DNA from: Candidatus Saccharimonadota bacterium
GTDB taxonomy: Bacteria; Patescibacteriota; Saccharimonadia; Saccharimonadales; Saccharimonadaceae
DNA length: 37,568 bases
Direction: 5' to 3'
Assembly (NCBI GenBank): GCA_028289185.1
Contig: JAQGGV010000003.1
Location: 1 to 37,568 of the forward strand
The notes under the pieces were generated by a model. The model was not told the origin of the DNA, made no database searches, and saw only the letters and a program-made list of their open reading frames with translations. Every line of letters starts with the position of its first letter. Within the stretch, counting starts at the first letter, position 1. The translations under genes were made by a program, and so were the position numbers. Of this stretch, positions 14,638 through 22,828 are shown piece by piece.

Positions 14638-16665
14638 ATGAGCGAAACACCAGCGCCAGCAACATCAACCAAAGAAGCCGAAAAAATGGCAATTTGGAAC
14701 GACCCAGAACTCTCAACCTGGGAAAAAGCACATGCCATCAAAGACTTAGGTGACGAAGCCGAAGTATCAACTGAATCAGCTGATGACAAAAAGCAAGCCA
14801 TCATGAACGACGAAGATAAGTCTGATTGGGAAAAGGTCAACGAAATTCGCGCCCTTGATGATGCAGAGCCTGCTGCTGATCCTGGTGAAGCTGCACCCGC
14901 AAGTCCTGAAACATTCAGCGCCACCGTTGAAAGTGTTGTTGGTCCAACCGCTTTCGCTCAAATGACACCAGAAATGTTAAAGCGTATCGAGGACGATCCA
15001 AACCTCCGCACATTAGTAGAATTGCAAAGCAAAACTGACCCCGATGGTGAAAGCCTCGGCTCAATCTTTGAAGCAGACGAGGAAGCTCGTAACGCGCTTA
15101 TGGCCATTCTTGCGAAACTTGTCCCAGCTGATACCGCCGCACAGACACAAGATCCCGCCACAGCCGACCAACAGCCACCACGTGCGTGGAAAGATATGAC
15201 ACCCGAAGAACGCGGTGTTGCTATTGCCGCCAAATTTGGCGAAGACATCGCCCCAACTGATCGCGCTGGCATCGGTGCACAAGGTGTCGCGACGGCCTTA
15301 CATATCAGCTCTGCAAACCAATCACGAAAAGAAAAGAAGGCCCTTAAGCGTGCCGCAAAGCGCACAAAACATGAGCAAGAACTTCGTGACAAAGGCATGA
15401 CTGACGCAGTCGAAATCAAAAAAGAACTTGATAAACGTGAACGACGAACAAAAATCTTATCACGAGTTGCAATCGGCATCGCATCTGCCGCTGCAGCAGG
15501 CCTCGCAATCTATGGCTACGAACACTTTAAATATTTGCTCGATAACAGAACTGGCGCGGGTTCTACACCTAAGGTAAACGACCTTCCTCCTTCGAGCGCT
15601 GGCAGCCCAAGCCAGGAACAGCTCAAGCATGTATTTGATACGATGCCCGACACATCAAAAATGACCGATAAACTTCATCATGCCAATGACTTTAGTCCTG
15701 GCAACCCAGCTCTGTCGGCAAACGACAAAGCTGGTGCAATTAAGAACGTCACAGAAATGTTCCAGGGGAACCCAAACATCACTGCGATGTGGGCGTCACA
15801 ACTTCATATTCCTGGTGCCCCTGTTATGCCTCCTGTTGATGTTATGCAGCACAGTGATGCCGCCGTTTCGGCCTTTAACATTAAGGTGAACGACTGGGGT
15901 ACTTACCTCCATGACAACCCTACTGCCTACAATAATGTCATCTCCCAGATTACTGACAAATTGAACAAGGGAACGATTGGCAATGAAATCACTCTTCGTC
16001 CTGGCTATATGTCACCTGGTGCCAACAACTCGTTGACGCAACTAATCTATGGTGCGAAACCATCGGCTCCCGGTAGTCACGACGCGCACCAAGTGTTCAT
16101 GGATCCATCGGTTGGGTATGGTGACCAAAAAGCCCGTGAATACATCATCGATGGTCAGACGTACTGTTGGGATGAATATTGTAACCAGCTTTCGATTCAG
16201 CCTCCAGCGCAGATAGCTGCTCCGGCATCTGTACCACAGGAAATATTCCATTCACAAGTTGGCACAGTTCCTGCAGTTCCTCCAGCGGAAAGCATTGCAC
16301 CTCCACCAGTAAACATAGCTCCTCCTGTAGACACAGTTCCTCCAGGCGGTAGCCCTCCACCTGTCGATACTCCTCCAATTGATACACCTCCACCAGTAAC
16401 TCGTCCGGTAAAGGGTCCTGGCACTAACCCTGGTCTGCCACAGATGGGCTCAGGTATCGATGAAGGTAATAATCCGTTCACCGTCGCACCTCCAGAAACT
16501 CATAATGGTGTGACCGACGCCGTCCGTCCAGGACTAGGCGCAGACCCAGGTCGTCAAAGTGGCCTTGGTGTACCAGGAGCTCGAGAAGCTAACCCTGGTG
16601 CTGCACCCGGTGCAAGCATCGGTGGTGGCAATAACGGCCCCGGCTCACGTCCGAACGCAAATTAA
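14638..16665 (+). CDS. Large single-pass surface protein with Pro-rich C-terminus
   Basis: 675 residues, no recognised family. The N-terminal cytoplasmic part holds two similar units of about 30 residues (about 14-43 and 51-80) with the pattern A-I-x-N-D-x(5)-W-E-K-x(3)-I-x-x-L. A basic, helical stretch (about 229-272, Lys/Arg-rich) leads to one membrane helix at about 273-293. The outside part has a globular region (about 320-535, with YCWDEYC) and then a Pro-rich tail with PPPV/PPG repeats and a Gly/Asn-rich end. The long tail is typical of a wall- or surface-spanning adhesin. It precedes the LPTTG protein by 21 nt, probably in one operon. No catalytic motif seen. Confidence 0.75.
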   Translation: MSETPAPATSTKEAEKMAIWNDPELSTWEKAHAIKDLGDEAEVSTESADDKKQAIMNDEDKSDWEKVNEIRALDDAEPAADPGEAAPASPETFSATVESVVGPTAFAQMTPEMLKRIEDDPNLRTLVELQSKTDPDGESLGSIFEADEEARNALMAILAKLVPADTAAQTQDPATADQQPPRAWKDMTPEERGVAIAAKFGEDIAPTDRAGIGAQGVATALHISSANQSRKEKKALKRAAKRTKHEQELRDKGMTDAVEIKKELDKRERRTKILSRVAIGIASAAAAGLAIYGYEHFKYLLDNRTGAGSTPKVNDLPPSSAGSPSQEQLKHVFDTMPDTSKMTDKLHHANDFSPGNPALSANDKAGAIKNVTEMFQGNPNITAMWASQLHIPGAPVMPPVDVMQHSDAAVSAFNIKVNDWGTYLHDNPTAYNNVISQITDKLNKGTIGNEITLRPGYMSPGANNSLTQLIYGAKPSAPGSHDAHQVFMDPSVGYGDQKAREYIIDGQTYCWDEYCNQLSIQPPAQIAAPASVPQEIFHSQVGTVPAVPPAESIAPPPVNIAPPVDTVPPGGSPPPVDTPPIDTPPPVTRPVKGPGTNPGLPQMGSGIDEGNNPFTVAPPETHNGVTDAVRPGLGADPGRQSGLGVPGAREANPGAAPGASIGGGNNGPGSRPNAN

Positions 16666-16686
16666 TCATAGGAAAGGAATAGAACT

Positions 16687-18033
16687 ATGCGTACCTTTAT
16701 AAAAAACATCAAGCAAAAATTTGATCTTCGCACATCAAGCTTCGTAGTCTCAGTACTCCTATCGATTGTTGCCATTCCGGCAGCGGTGTTGGCCTACGGC
16801 CCAGATCGTCCAACCTTCACGATTACTGACCCAGCAACCTATGTCACATTTGACTCAATCACTAACGACCCTAGTTACGGTGACGAGCGGAACTTCTTTC
16901 GTGTCAAAGACGTCACGACAGGCGAACAATATGGCGATACGGCCAACCTAAAATCTGGCGACAAGTACGAAGCATTGATTTTTTACCACAACAACGCATC
17001 AAGCGACTTGAACACCAGTGGTGTTGGTATCGCTCACGGTGCCTATGCCCGAACAGCATTGCCATCGGTTATCCATGCCGGTACAAGCTCGACGACCGCA
17101 GAGGCATATGTTGGCGCAACCAACGCGAATCCTCAAACGGTGTATGACTATATCAACTTCAGTAACTCTGGCGCTGGTGACATCGCAATCCGTTATGTAG
17201 ATAACTCTGCCAAGATTTTCAACAACGGTGCGACCAATGGCCAAGCCATCAACGAAAACGCACTGTTTAGCAGCACTGGTACACCGCTTGGCTTTGACAG
17301 CCTAAACGGTGACCTGCCAGCCTGTGACCATTACTCTGGTTACATTACCTTTGACTTCACCGCCGTTGCTCCTAACTTCACCTTTGTCAAAAACGTCCGT
17401 CCAACTGGTACTGGCGCAGATGCCTGGAAACCCAACCTAACGGTTAACCAGGGCACAACAGTTGATTACAAACTGTCCTATGACAACACGGGTAACACTG
17501 CACAGAATGACGTCACCCTGCGTGATAAGCTACCTGCCGGTGTTACATTTATCCCTGGCAGTGCCAAACTCTATAACGGTAACTTCCCGGATGGCAAGAC
17601 GGTTGATGATAGTATTAGCAGCGCTAACGGTAGCGATATCGGCAACTACGCCGGTAGCAGTAGCGCAGATCTTCACTTCTCAGCACGCATTGATGCCGCT
17701 CCTTGTACGGTCCTGACAAACATTGCAACGGCCGCGACCGTGAATGGTGAGCTTGACTCAAGCGCAACCGTAACCGTTGCAGGAAATTGTGCTGGCGTTC
17801 TGCCAACGACTGGTCCTGCGCAAGTTATTGCTGGCCTGATTGGCCTAGGTGCAATCACTGTCGGAGTCGTGTACTTCCTGAAGAGCCGCCAAGAACTGGA
17901 ATTTGCGATGCTCCACACCCAGTCACACCCACTTACACTTTCGAAAAATGACCCGCCAACAGCTCCTGACGCTACGCAAGTAGAAGACGTTGAAGCTGAG
18001 CACAAACACAAAAAATCTGAGCACAAAAAATAA
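16687..18033 (+). CDS. Secreted surface protein with DUF11-like domain and LPTTG motif
   Basis: 448 residues. A signal peptide or anchor occupies about 17-36, ending AVLA-Y. The main region is rich in Thr, Asn and Gly; about 231-350 matches a DUF11/isopeptide-type repeat (FTFVKNVRP, VDYKLSYDNTGN, VTLRDKLPAGVTFIPGS). LPTTG at 372-376 is followed by a hydrophobic helix (379-398) and RQE, the order of a sortase signal. Unlike a normal LPXTG protein, a tail of about 50 residues follows, ending in His/Lys-rich EHKHKKSEHKK. No sortase gene is in this window, so anchoring could instead be by the helix alone. The gene follows the 675-residue surface protein; AGGAAAGG lies upstream of the ATG, and a strong terminator follows. 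Confidence 0.82.
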   Translation: MRTFIKNIKQKFDLRTSSFVVSVLLSIVAIPAAVLAYGPDRPTFTITDPATYVTFDSITNDPSYGDERNFFRVKDVTTGEQYGDTANLKSGDKYEALIFYHNNASSDLNTSGVGIAHGAYARTALPSVIHAGTSSTTAEAYVGATNANPQTVYDYINFSNSGAGDIAIRYVDNSAKIFNNGATNGQAINENALFSSTGTPLGFDSLNGDLPACDHYSGYITFDFTAVAPNFTFVKNVRPTGTGADAWKPNLTVNQGTTVDYKLSYDNTGNTAQNDVTLRDKLPAGVTFIPGSAKLYNGNFPDGKTVDDSISSANGSDIGNYAGSSSADLHFSARIDAAPCTVLTNIATAATVNGELDSSATVTVAGNCAGVLPTTGPAQVIAGLIGLGAITVGVVYFLKSRQELEFAMLHTQSHPLTLSKNDPPTAPDATQVEDVEAEHKHKKSEHKK

Positions 18034-18058
18034 ACATTGGTCCTTGCTCAGATTTAGA

Positions 18059-18090
18059 AACTCCCCTGTAGCTAACGCAGGGGAGTTTTG
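18059..18090 (+). terminator. Intrinsic terminator after the LPTTG protein
   Basis: AACTCCCCTG/CAGGGGAGTT, 10-bp stem with a 9-nt loop, then TTG. Directly downstream lies the third GGAAGGG hairpin. Confidence 0.85.
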
Positions 18091-18100
18091 CATATAAAAA

Positions 18101-18118
18101 GGAAGGGCTTGCCCTTCC
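18101..18118. repeat. GGAAGGG-CTTG-CCCTTCC hairpin, copy 3
   Basis: Perfect 7-bp stem in the gap between convergent genes. Third occurrence of this stem in the window. Confidence 0.6.
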
Positions 18119-18205
18119 GATTCTTTTACAAAGTGAATTTGCAAAAGAACCTCCTGCCCCTAAAGCCCATGCTGCGCATGGTAGTCCACGGCTAGAGCCC
18201 TGTGT

Positions 18206-18739
18206 CTACGCGTCAGTCTTGGGGTGGGACAAGTAATCAATCTCTTTGATAATGTCCAAAAGGGCTTCGGCGCGACGGGTTTCGTCAGTGATTGCTTTGG
18301 CGGCATCGTGGGCAGGGCCGATAAGATTGGTGTCGTCGGTGCTACGGATGAGGAGCAGATATGTGTCGAACTTTTCCTCCGGTGAAACGTTGAGCTTATC
18401 AACAAGCGGACGAAGCTCTACGAGGGCGTCTTGCTTGATTGCAGCAAGTGGGCCGCTGTCCTCGGTTACGACCGCTGGAGCGGGTACAGGAGCTGTAGGA
18501 TAGATCAATGGGGCTGATGGATCAGGTGATAGGTACGGAGGCGTATCCGATGGCTGAGTCGGCAGAGGTGCTGGCATAGGCTGGATAGCAGGGTAAGGTG
18601 AGGGGACGGCACCAGCGTGCTGTACAGGGACTGCCTGGCCATAGGGGTTAGGAACGCCACCAACACTCGCAGCAGCACCAGCTACGTTATCAAGTGCTTT
18701 AACTAAATCCTGTTCGCCCGTACCCTCGGTCATGCCCAC
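18206..18739 (-). CDS. Pro-rich protein with C-terminal helical domain
   Basis: 177 residues if the GTG at 18739 is used, 175 from the ATG at 18733. The first half is low complexity (Pro, Ala, Tyr; PSPYPAIQPMPAPLPTQPSD). The second half (about 95-177) looks like an all-helical domain: ALVELRPLVDKLNVSPEEKFDTYLLLIRSTDD..HDAAKAITDETRRAEALLDIIKEIDYLSHP. No family named with certainty. The GTG start is favoured by a -10 box TACTAT 6 nt upstream, while the ATG has GAGGTG 3 nt before it; the two starts differ by two residues. Its promoter is divergent from the isomerase gene. Confidence 0.7.
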   Translation of the reverse strand: MGMTEGTGEQDLVKALDNVAGAAASVGGVPNPYGQAVPVQHAGAVPSPYPAIQPMPAPLPTQPSDTPPYLSPDPSAPLIYPTAPVPAPAVVTEDSGPLAAIKQDALVELRPLVDKLNVSPEEKFDTYLLLIRSTDDTNLIGPAHDAAKAITDETRRAEALLDIIKEIDYLSHPKTDA

Positions 18740-18819
18740 CTCGTAATAGTATTGTTGTTATGCTTTAATCTTCCAAAAGTGTATCATAATTACAGTGATA
18801 CTCGCAACAGGAGGAAAAT

Positions 18820-19863
18820 ATGCTTGACGATACGAACATTTTGAAACAGCGCGACCCCAAGAACGCGTTAGGAGTAGCGGCCGATCAATGGCAGCAGGTG
18901 CAATACGGTGCAGAGGTTCTAGACGGGACCCCCGAGAGTCTCAATATTACCAAAGTCGTGATTGCCGGCATGGGCGGAAGCGCTCTGGCGGCTCTGTTAA
19001 TGAAGGCATGGCTAGAAGAAAAGCTAAAGATACCGCTGGAAGTTGTACGTGAGTACGAGTTGCCGACGTATGTTGATGCTACGACGCTGGTTGTCGCCAG
19101 TAGCTACTCGGGCAATACCGAGGAGACAATTGCCTGTCTAGCCCAGGCGGAACAACTTGGTGCGCATCGATCGGTGATTGCAGCGGGTGGCAAGTTGATT
19201 GAGCAGGCAGAAGCAAGTAAATTGCCGCGAGTGCAAATCCCCGCAGGATTGCAGCCACGTATGGCAGTGTTGTTTAACTTGAAGGCGCTAGCCGCATTGT
19301 TGACGAGCTTTGGTGTGTTGTCGAACGAGGTCGTAGAGGAGGTGGCGCAAACAGGTGACTGGCTAAAGAGCGAATCGGATCAGTGGACATCATTGGTACC
19401 GATTGATAAAAACTACGCCAAGCAACTAGCGCTGATTGCCGTGGGCAAGACGCCAGTATTCTATGGCGGTCGACTGACTGGCCCCGTGGCGTATAAATGG
19501 AAGATTAGTTGGAATGAGAACGCCAAGAACGTGTCGTTTTGGAATGTTTATTCCGAAGCAAATCACAATGAATTTATTGGTTGGTCATCGCACCCTATCG
19601 AAAAGCCGTTTGTGATATTTGATATCAAGAGTTCGTTTGAACATGAGCGGATTTTGAAGCGATTTGAGATTACCGATCGATTGCTGAGTGGTATGCGACC
19701 AAAAGCGAATACGATTGAACTTGTGGGCGATACACCACTGAAACAACTACTATGGGGCAGTATATTAGCAGACTTTGTGAGTATCTACTTGGCGGTGCTC
19801 AATGGCGTCGATCCTACCCCCGTTGATTTGGTCGAAAAACTGAAAACCGAACTGGTAAAATAG
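18820..19863 (+). CDS. Glucose/mannose-6-phosphate isomerase, SIS family
   Basis: 347 residues, matching the bifunctional phosphoglucose/phosphomannose isomerase group (SIS domain plus Bact-PGI C-terminal domain). First SIS half: VVIAGMGGSALAALLM (about 47-62), then VASSYSGNTEETIACL (about 91-106), which binds the sugar phosphate. The C-terminal half has SWNENAKNVSFWNVYSEANHNEFIGW (catalytic E-x-N-H-N-E, about 242-251). It interconverts fructose-6-P with glucose-6-P and/or mannose-6-P, feeding the zwf product at 29728. Strong AGGAGG Shine-Dalgarno, so this gene is not leaderless. Mannose activity is predicted from the family only. Confidence 0.9.
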   Translation: MLDDTNILKQRDPKNALGVAADQWQQVQYGAEVLDGTPESLNITKVVIAGMGGSALAALLMKAWLEEKLKIPLEVVREYELPTYVDATTLVVASSYSGNTEETIACLAQAEQLGAHRSVIAAGGKLIEQAEASKLPRVQIPAGLQPRMAVLFNLKALAALLTSFGVLSNEVVEEVAQTGDWLKSESDQWTSLVPIDKNYAKQLALIAVGKTPVFYGGRLTGPVAYKWKISWNENAKNVSFWNVYSEANHNEFIGWSSHPIEKPFVIFDIKSSFEHERILKRFEITDRLLSGMRPKANTIELVGDTPLKQLLWGSILADFVSIYLAVLNGVDPTPVDLVEKLKTELVK

Positions 19864-19878
19864 CCCGGAAATAACGAG

Positions 19879-19953
19879 GCCCCCAGAGCCCCGCTATGAT
19901 AACGCGAGGATGGGGGCTTGCGCGCCGGCATAGTGGCTAAAAGCCGCCGGCGC
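19879..19953. terminator. Two GC-rich hairpins between isomerase and the orphan gene
   Basis: GCCCCCA/TGGGGGC (19879-19885 and 19911-19917) and GCGCCGGC/GCCGGCGC (19922-19929 and 19946-19953). The second straddles the stop codon of the minus-strand gene (19937-19939). Neither has a U-run; they may still end or protect convergent transcripts. Confidence 0.5.
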
Positions 19954-20347
19954 AGGGTAGATGGAGACCGGGCACTGGACTACTGAGCGGGCGGAACGCC
20001 ATCGCGAGTTTACGCGGTAGCTTGGGCGCCTGCTCGTCGTAGTTGAACGAGTAGACACCGACGCCAGTGTAGTGGTCGCGGTGGAACGTGCGCCCTATCG
20101 TGATGGCACAGCACATTGGCGAGTAGAAGACGGTAGTTGAGCCGTCTTGTTCTGCGACCGGAGGCAGTACTGTCTTGATAGTGACGCGAAGGCGGTGTGC
20201 ATCGAGCCCACCACCCCAGCGCCAGCTGAAGCTGTGCCGGATGAGCCCAGGGAGCATCTTTGGATCAACCGCAGCCTTTTTCGAGGTGAACGAGGCGGCG
20301 GGTGCCGAGATGATCTTGATGAGCTCTTCGGTGTCCGGAATGGACAT
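19937..20347 (-). CDS. GC-rich orphan gene, unknown function
   Basis: A 136-residue protein with no family recognised. It has an apparently soluble mixed alpha/beta composition: MSIPDTEELIKIISAPAASF at the start, a centre with SWRWGGGLDAHRLRVTIKTVLPP and YSPMCCAITIG, and a His/Tyr-rich HRDHYTGVGVYSFNYDE. A strong Shine-Dalgarno (AAGGAG, 6 nt before ATG) is present, unlike most neighbours. Codons end mostly in G or C and hairpins flank it, features shared with 2573-2890 and 35215-35571, so recent acquisition is likely. Could be a phage- or plasmid-derived gene. Confidence 0.65.
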   Translation of the reverse strand: MSIPDTEELIKIISAPAASFTSKKAAVDPKMLPGLIRHSFSWRWGGGLDAHRLRVTIKTVLPPVAEQDGSTTVFYSPMCCAITIGRTFHRDHYTGVGVYSFNYDEQAPKLPRKLAMAFRPLSSPVPGLHLPCAGGF

Positions 20348-20433
20348 GGTTACTCCTTCTGTGAGGGAAAGATCGATCCTAACAAATTTCCGTCATCGTT
20401 GACGGGGGTCAGTTTGAAGATGATTATATCATT

Positions 20434-21669
20434 TTAATGGTATTGGCGCAAGGCTTCGATAGGGTCTTTGCGAGCTGCTCGGACGGCTGGATATAGGCCA
20501 AAGATGAGCCCAACCAAGAGTGAAATGCCAAATGACAGACCAGCAATTGTCCAGTTAAAAACAGGGTCGAACGTCAGGAAGGTACGCGCCACGCCAAATG
20601 CGACCAGGTAGCCGATGACGTAGCCTGTGAGGCCGCCGCCAAGACTCATGGCAAGAGATTCAATCAGGAACTGCCAGGTTATGTGAGTATTCGAGGCGCC
20701 AAGCGATTTACGGATGCCGATTTCGCGCGTACGTTCTGATACGCCAACCAACATAATGTTCATGATGCCAATACCACCGACCAGCAGCGAAATTCCGGCG
20801 ATAGTCGTGAGGGTGGCAGCGACGGTGTAAAAGAGTTCGTTTGCCGGGTGGGCTAGGGCGTCACCGCTCAGAACGACATAATCCTTTTCACCTTGGTGAT
20901 TTGAGGAGAGTTTTTTGTTTACTTGGTCGACAACGCTCGCTAGTTTGCTGTCGTTGGAGGCCCGCAGGTCGATTTGCTGGATAGAAGCGACACCTTGGTT
21001 GAAGGCTTTGCCACTGTCTATACCGATAATGGCAGCGTGATCAAAATCAACATTGTTGTAGTTAACGGGGGTATTTGTAAGTTTGAGGACACCGATGACC
21101 GTAAATGTCATACCGTGCGTGTGGAAGGTACGACCGATAGCTTGGTCTGTGCCATAAAGGTTGACTGCCAGTTGTGTGCCAATGACAGCGGTGTCCTTGT
21201 TGGTGACACTGTCAATGAACTGACCATCACTCATAGGAAGCGAAACAATGTCGGTCAGTGAGGGTGTTGTTGCCAGGATTTCGGCATCGTTTGGCGTGGT
21301 ACTGCCGGTAGTGACATTGCCGCCAATCAACATCAATGGAGCGACTGCGCTGACACCAGGAATATTGCCAATATCACTCACGTCTTGCTGCGTCAGGCTG
21401 CTGGTTGGTTGGGCACCGGCAAGTGTGGCGGTGATGTTGTTGACCTGCGTGTCATGGTCTGGTGAGCCTGGTCGTACGACGGCGATTGCGCCACCGGCCT
21501 GAGCAACTTGGTCGCCGATGATTTTGGTTGCACCGGCGCTGAGGGATAGGACGACGGTGATACTTGCGATACCGATAGTAACGCCAAGAACCGTGAGGCC
21601 TGTACGCAGGCGATTGGCGCGCAGGGACTCATAGGCGTTAGCCAGGTGGTTGGTGATAAGTAGTCGCAT
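20434..21669 (-). CDS. ABC transporter permease, MacB/FtsX-like
   Basis: 411 residues. N-terminal membrane helix at about 22-47 (NRLRTGLTVLGVTIGIASITVVLSL), a large extracellular MacB_PCD-like domain (about 50-270), and three C-terminal helices with GGIGIMNIMLVGVSERTREIGIRKSLGA, the FtsX-family signature, near 300. It starts at 21669, where its ATG shares one base with the stop codon of the ATPase gene, so the pair is translationally coupled. No adaptor (MacA) or outer-membrane partner is nearby, as expected for a cell lacking an outer membrane. Likely roles are export or mechanotransmission of a lipid, peptide or lipoprotein; the substrate is unknown. Confidence 0.9.
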   Translation of the reverse strand: MRLLITNHLANAYESLRANRLRTGLTVLGVTIGIASITVVLSLSAGATKIIGDQVAQAGGAIAVVRPGSPDHDTQVNNITATLAGAQPTSSLTQQDVSDIGNIPGVSAVAPLMLIGGNVTTGSTTPNDAEILATTPSLTDIVSLPMSDGQFIDSVTNKDTAVIGTQLAVNLYGTDQAIGRTFHTHGMTFTVIGVLKLTNTPVNYNNVDFDHAAIIGIDSGKAFNQGVASIQQIDLRASNDSKLASVVDQVNKKLSSNHQGEKDYVVLSGDALAHPANELFYTVAATLTTIAGISLLVGGIGIMNIMLVGVSERTREIGIRKSLGASNTHITWQFLIESLAMSLGGGLTGYVIGYLVAFGVARTFLTFDPVFNWTIAGLSFGISLLVGLIFGLYPAVRAARKDPIEALRQYH

Positions 21670-22466
21670 TATGATTTCCTCGCCTTTGTTTTACGAGGCT
21701 TTTTGGCGGGTTTGCGTTTGGTACCAAGAGGCTTTTTGGGTGCGAGTTCACCCTTTTTTGGTCGTGGAGCTTTGGTATCACTGTCGATGCGACCGTCAAC
21801 CATATGAATGACTCGGCTGGCGTAACTGGTCAGGTCGGGGTTGTGAGTGACCATGATGATAGTGTTGCCACGTCGGTGGATGTCGGCCAGTTCCTCCATG
21901 ATGACATGGGACGACCGACTGTCCAGGTTGCCAGTCGGCTCGTCAGCCAGGACAATTGACGGGTTGTTGACGAGTGCACGGGCGATGGCGACGCGCTGTG
22001 TCTGGCCACCGGATAGTTGCCAAGGCATGTAATATTCACGCTCGGATAGGTGGAAGGTCCCGAGCATCTTGCTGGCTTCCTGGAGACGTTTTGTTTTGTG
22101 CTTGCCCTGATAGGTGAGGGGTAGTGCAACGTTTTCGATAACGTTTAGGCGTGAAACAAGGTTGAAATTCTGAAAGACGAGGCCGATTTGATTGCTGCGG
22201 ATTCGTGCTCGCCCAGCGCTCGTCATAGTCTCGACGTTGCGGCCATCCAGTTCGTAGTCACCGTCGTCACCTCGGTCGAGTAGGCCTAGTATGTTAAGAA
22301 GTGTCGTCTTGCCACAACCGCTTGGTCCCATGATGGCGATGAACTCGCCTTTGTCGATCGTCAGGTCCAGCCCATCCAGGACGGTATGCTCGGCATCACC
22401 AAGACCGTACCTCTTTGTCAGGCCGCTTAGCGCAATAACTGGCGGAGTTAGTTCATCAGTTTCCAT
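21669..22466 (-). CDS. ABC transporter ATP-binding protein, MacB/LolD-like
   Basis: 265 residues. Walker A GPSGCGKTT (about 48-56), Q-loop FQNFNLVSRLNVIENVALPL, signature LSGGQTQRVAIARAL (about 147-161; Thr replaces the usual Gln), Walker B IVLADEPTGNLDS and H-loop VTH. The last 35 residues are an unusual basic, Pro/Lys-rich extension (KKPLGTKRKPAKKPRKTKARKS) not part of the ATPase fold, which may bind membrane or nucleic acid. The start at 22466 is leaderless: TATAAT (22474-22479, minus) lies 7 nt upstream. Confidence 0.93.
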   Translation of the reverse strand: METDELTPPVIALSGLTKRYGLGDAEHTVLDGLDLTIDKGEFIAIMGPSGCGKTTLLNILGLLDRGDDGDYELDGRNVETMTSAGRARIRSNQIGLVFQNFNLVSRLNVIENVALPLTYQGKHKTKRLQEASKMLGTFHLSEREYYMPWQLSGGQTQRVAIARALVNNPSIVLADEPTGNLDSRSSHVIMEELADIHRRGNTIIMVTHNPDLTSYASRVIHMVDGRIDSDTKAPRPKKGELAPKKPLGTKRKPAKKPRKTKARKS

Positions 22467-22552
22467 TGACTCTATTATAGGGAGCGTTACAGGGGCAACG
22501 CAACCGTAAGCGAGTGTCTTTTCTACAACTGTTAAAATAGATAGGTTGCATT

Positions 22553-22672
22553 GTTATTTCGCACAGCTTGCTGTGCCCCAAATCATCAAACCAAGCTTGC
22601 TGTTTGATGATTTGAGAGGAGGAATAACGGGAGTGTGCCAGCTTTCGAGTTTACTCGGAAGCGAGAACACTG
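22553..22672 (+). ncRNA. Candidate structured RNA upstream of tRNA-Ser
   Basis: An outer 8-bp stem (22553-22560 with 22621-22628) closes two perfect hairpins: GCACAG-CTTG-CTGTGC (22561-22576) and a 13-bp stem, 22579-22591 with 22602-22614. This makes a three-way junction. A further composite hairpin (AGTGT/ACACT, GCTT/AAGC, CGAGT/ACTCG; 22632-22671) follows, ending 16 nt before the tRNA. No ORF explains it. It could be an independent RNA, a tRNA leader, or a folded DNA element. A possible -10 (TAAAAT, 22532-22537) lies 15 nt before. No known RNA family recognised. Confidence 0.45.
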
Positions 22673-22687
22673 AGTGCATTCCGACGA

Positions 22688-22775
22688 GGAGAGGTGTCCG
22701 AGTGGTTGAAGGAGCACGCTTGGAAAGCGTGTGTGCGGCAACGTACCGCAGGTTCGAATCCTGTTCTCTCCGCCA
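22688..22775 (+). tRNA. tRNA-Ser (anticodon GGA)
   Basis: Acceptor GGAGAGG pairs with TCTCTCC (one G-U), discriminator G, encoded CCA. D-arm TGTCCGAGTGGTTGAAGGA, anticodon stem-loop with CTTGGAAAG giving GGA (serine UCC/UCU), a long variable arm typical of serine, and TTCGAATC in the T-loop. Length 88 with CCA. A 17-bp perfect hairpin follows at once. Confidence 0.96.
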
Positions 22776-22812
22776 AGAAAATAGACTAGGCAGATGCCTA
22801 GTCTATTTTCTT
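22775..22812. terminator. 17-bp perfect bidirectional terminator
   Basis: The arm 22775-22791 pairs without mismatch to 22796-22812, with an AGAT loop; the A-rich foot and U-rich foot make it work in both directions, ending tRNA-Ser and the convergent gene at 22829. Confidence 0.88.
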
Positions 22813-22828
22813 GCTCGATACTTCGCTA

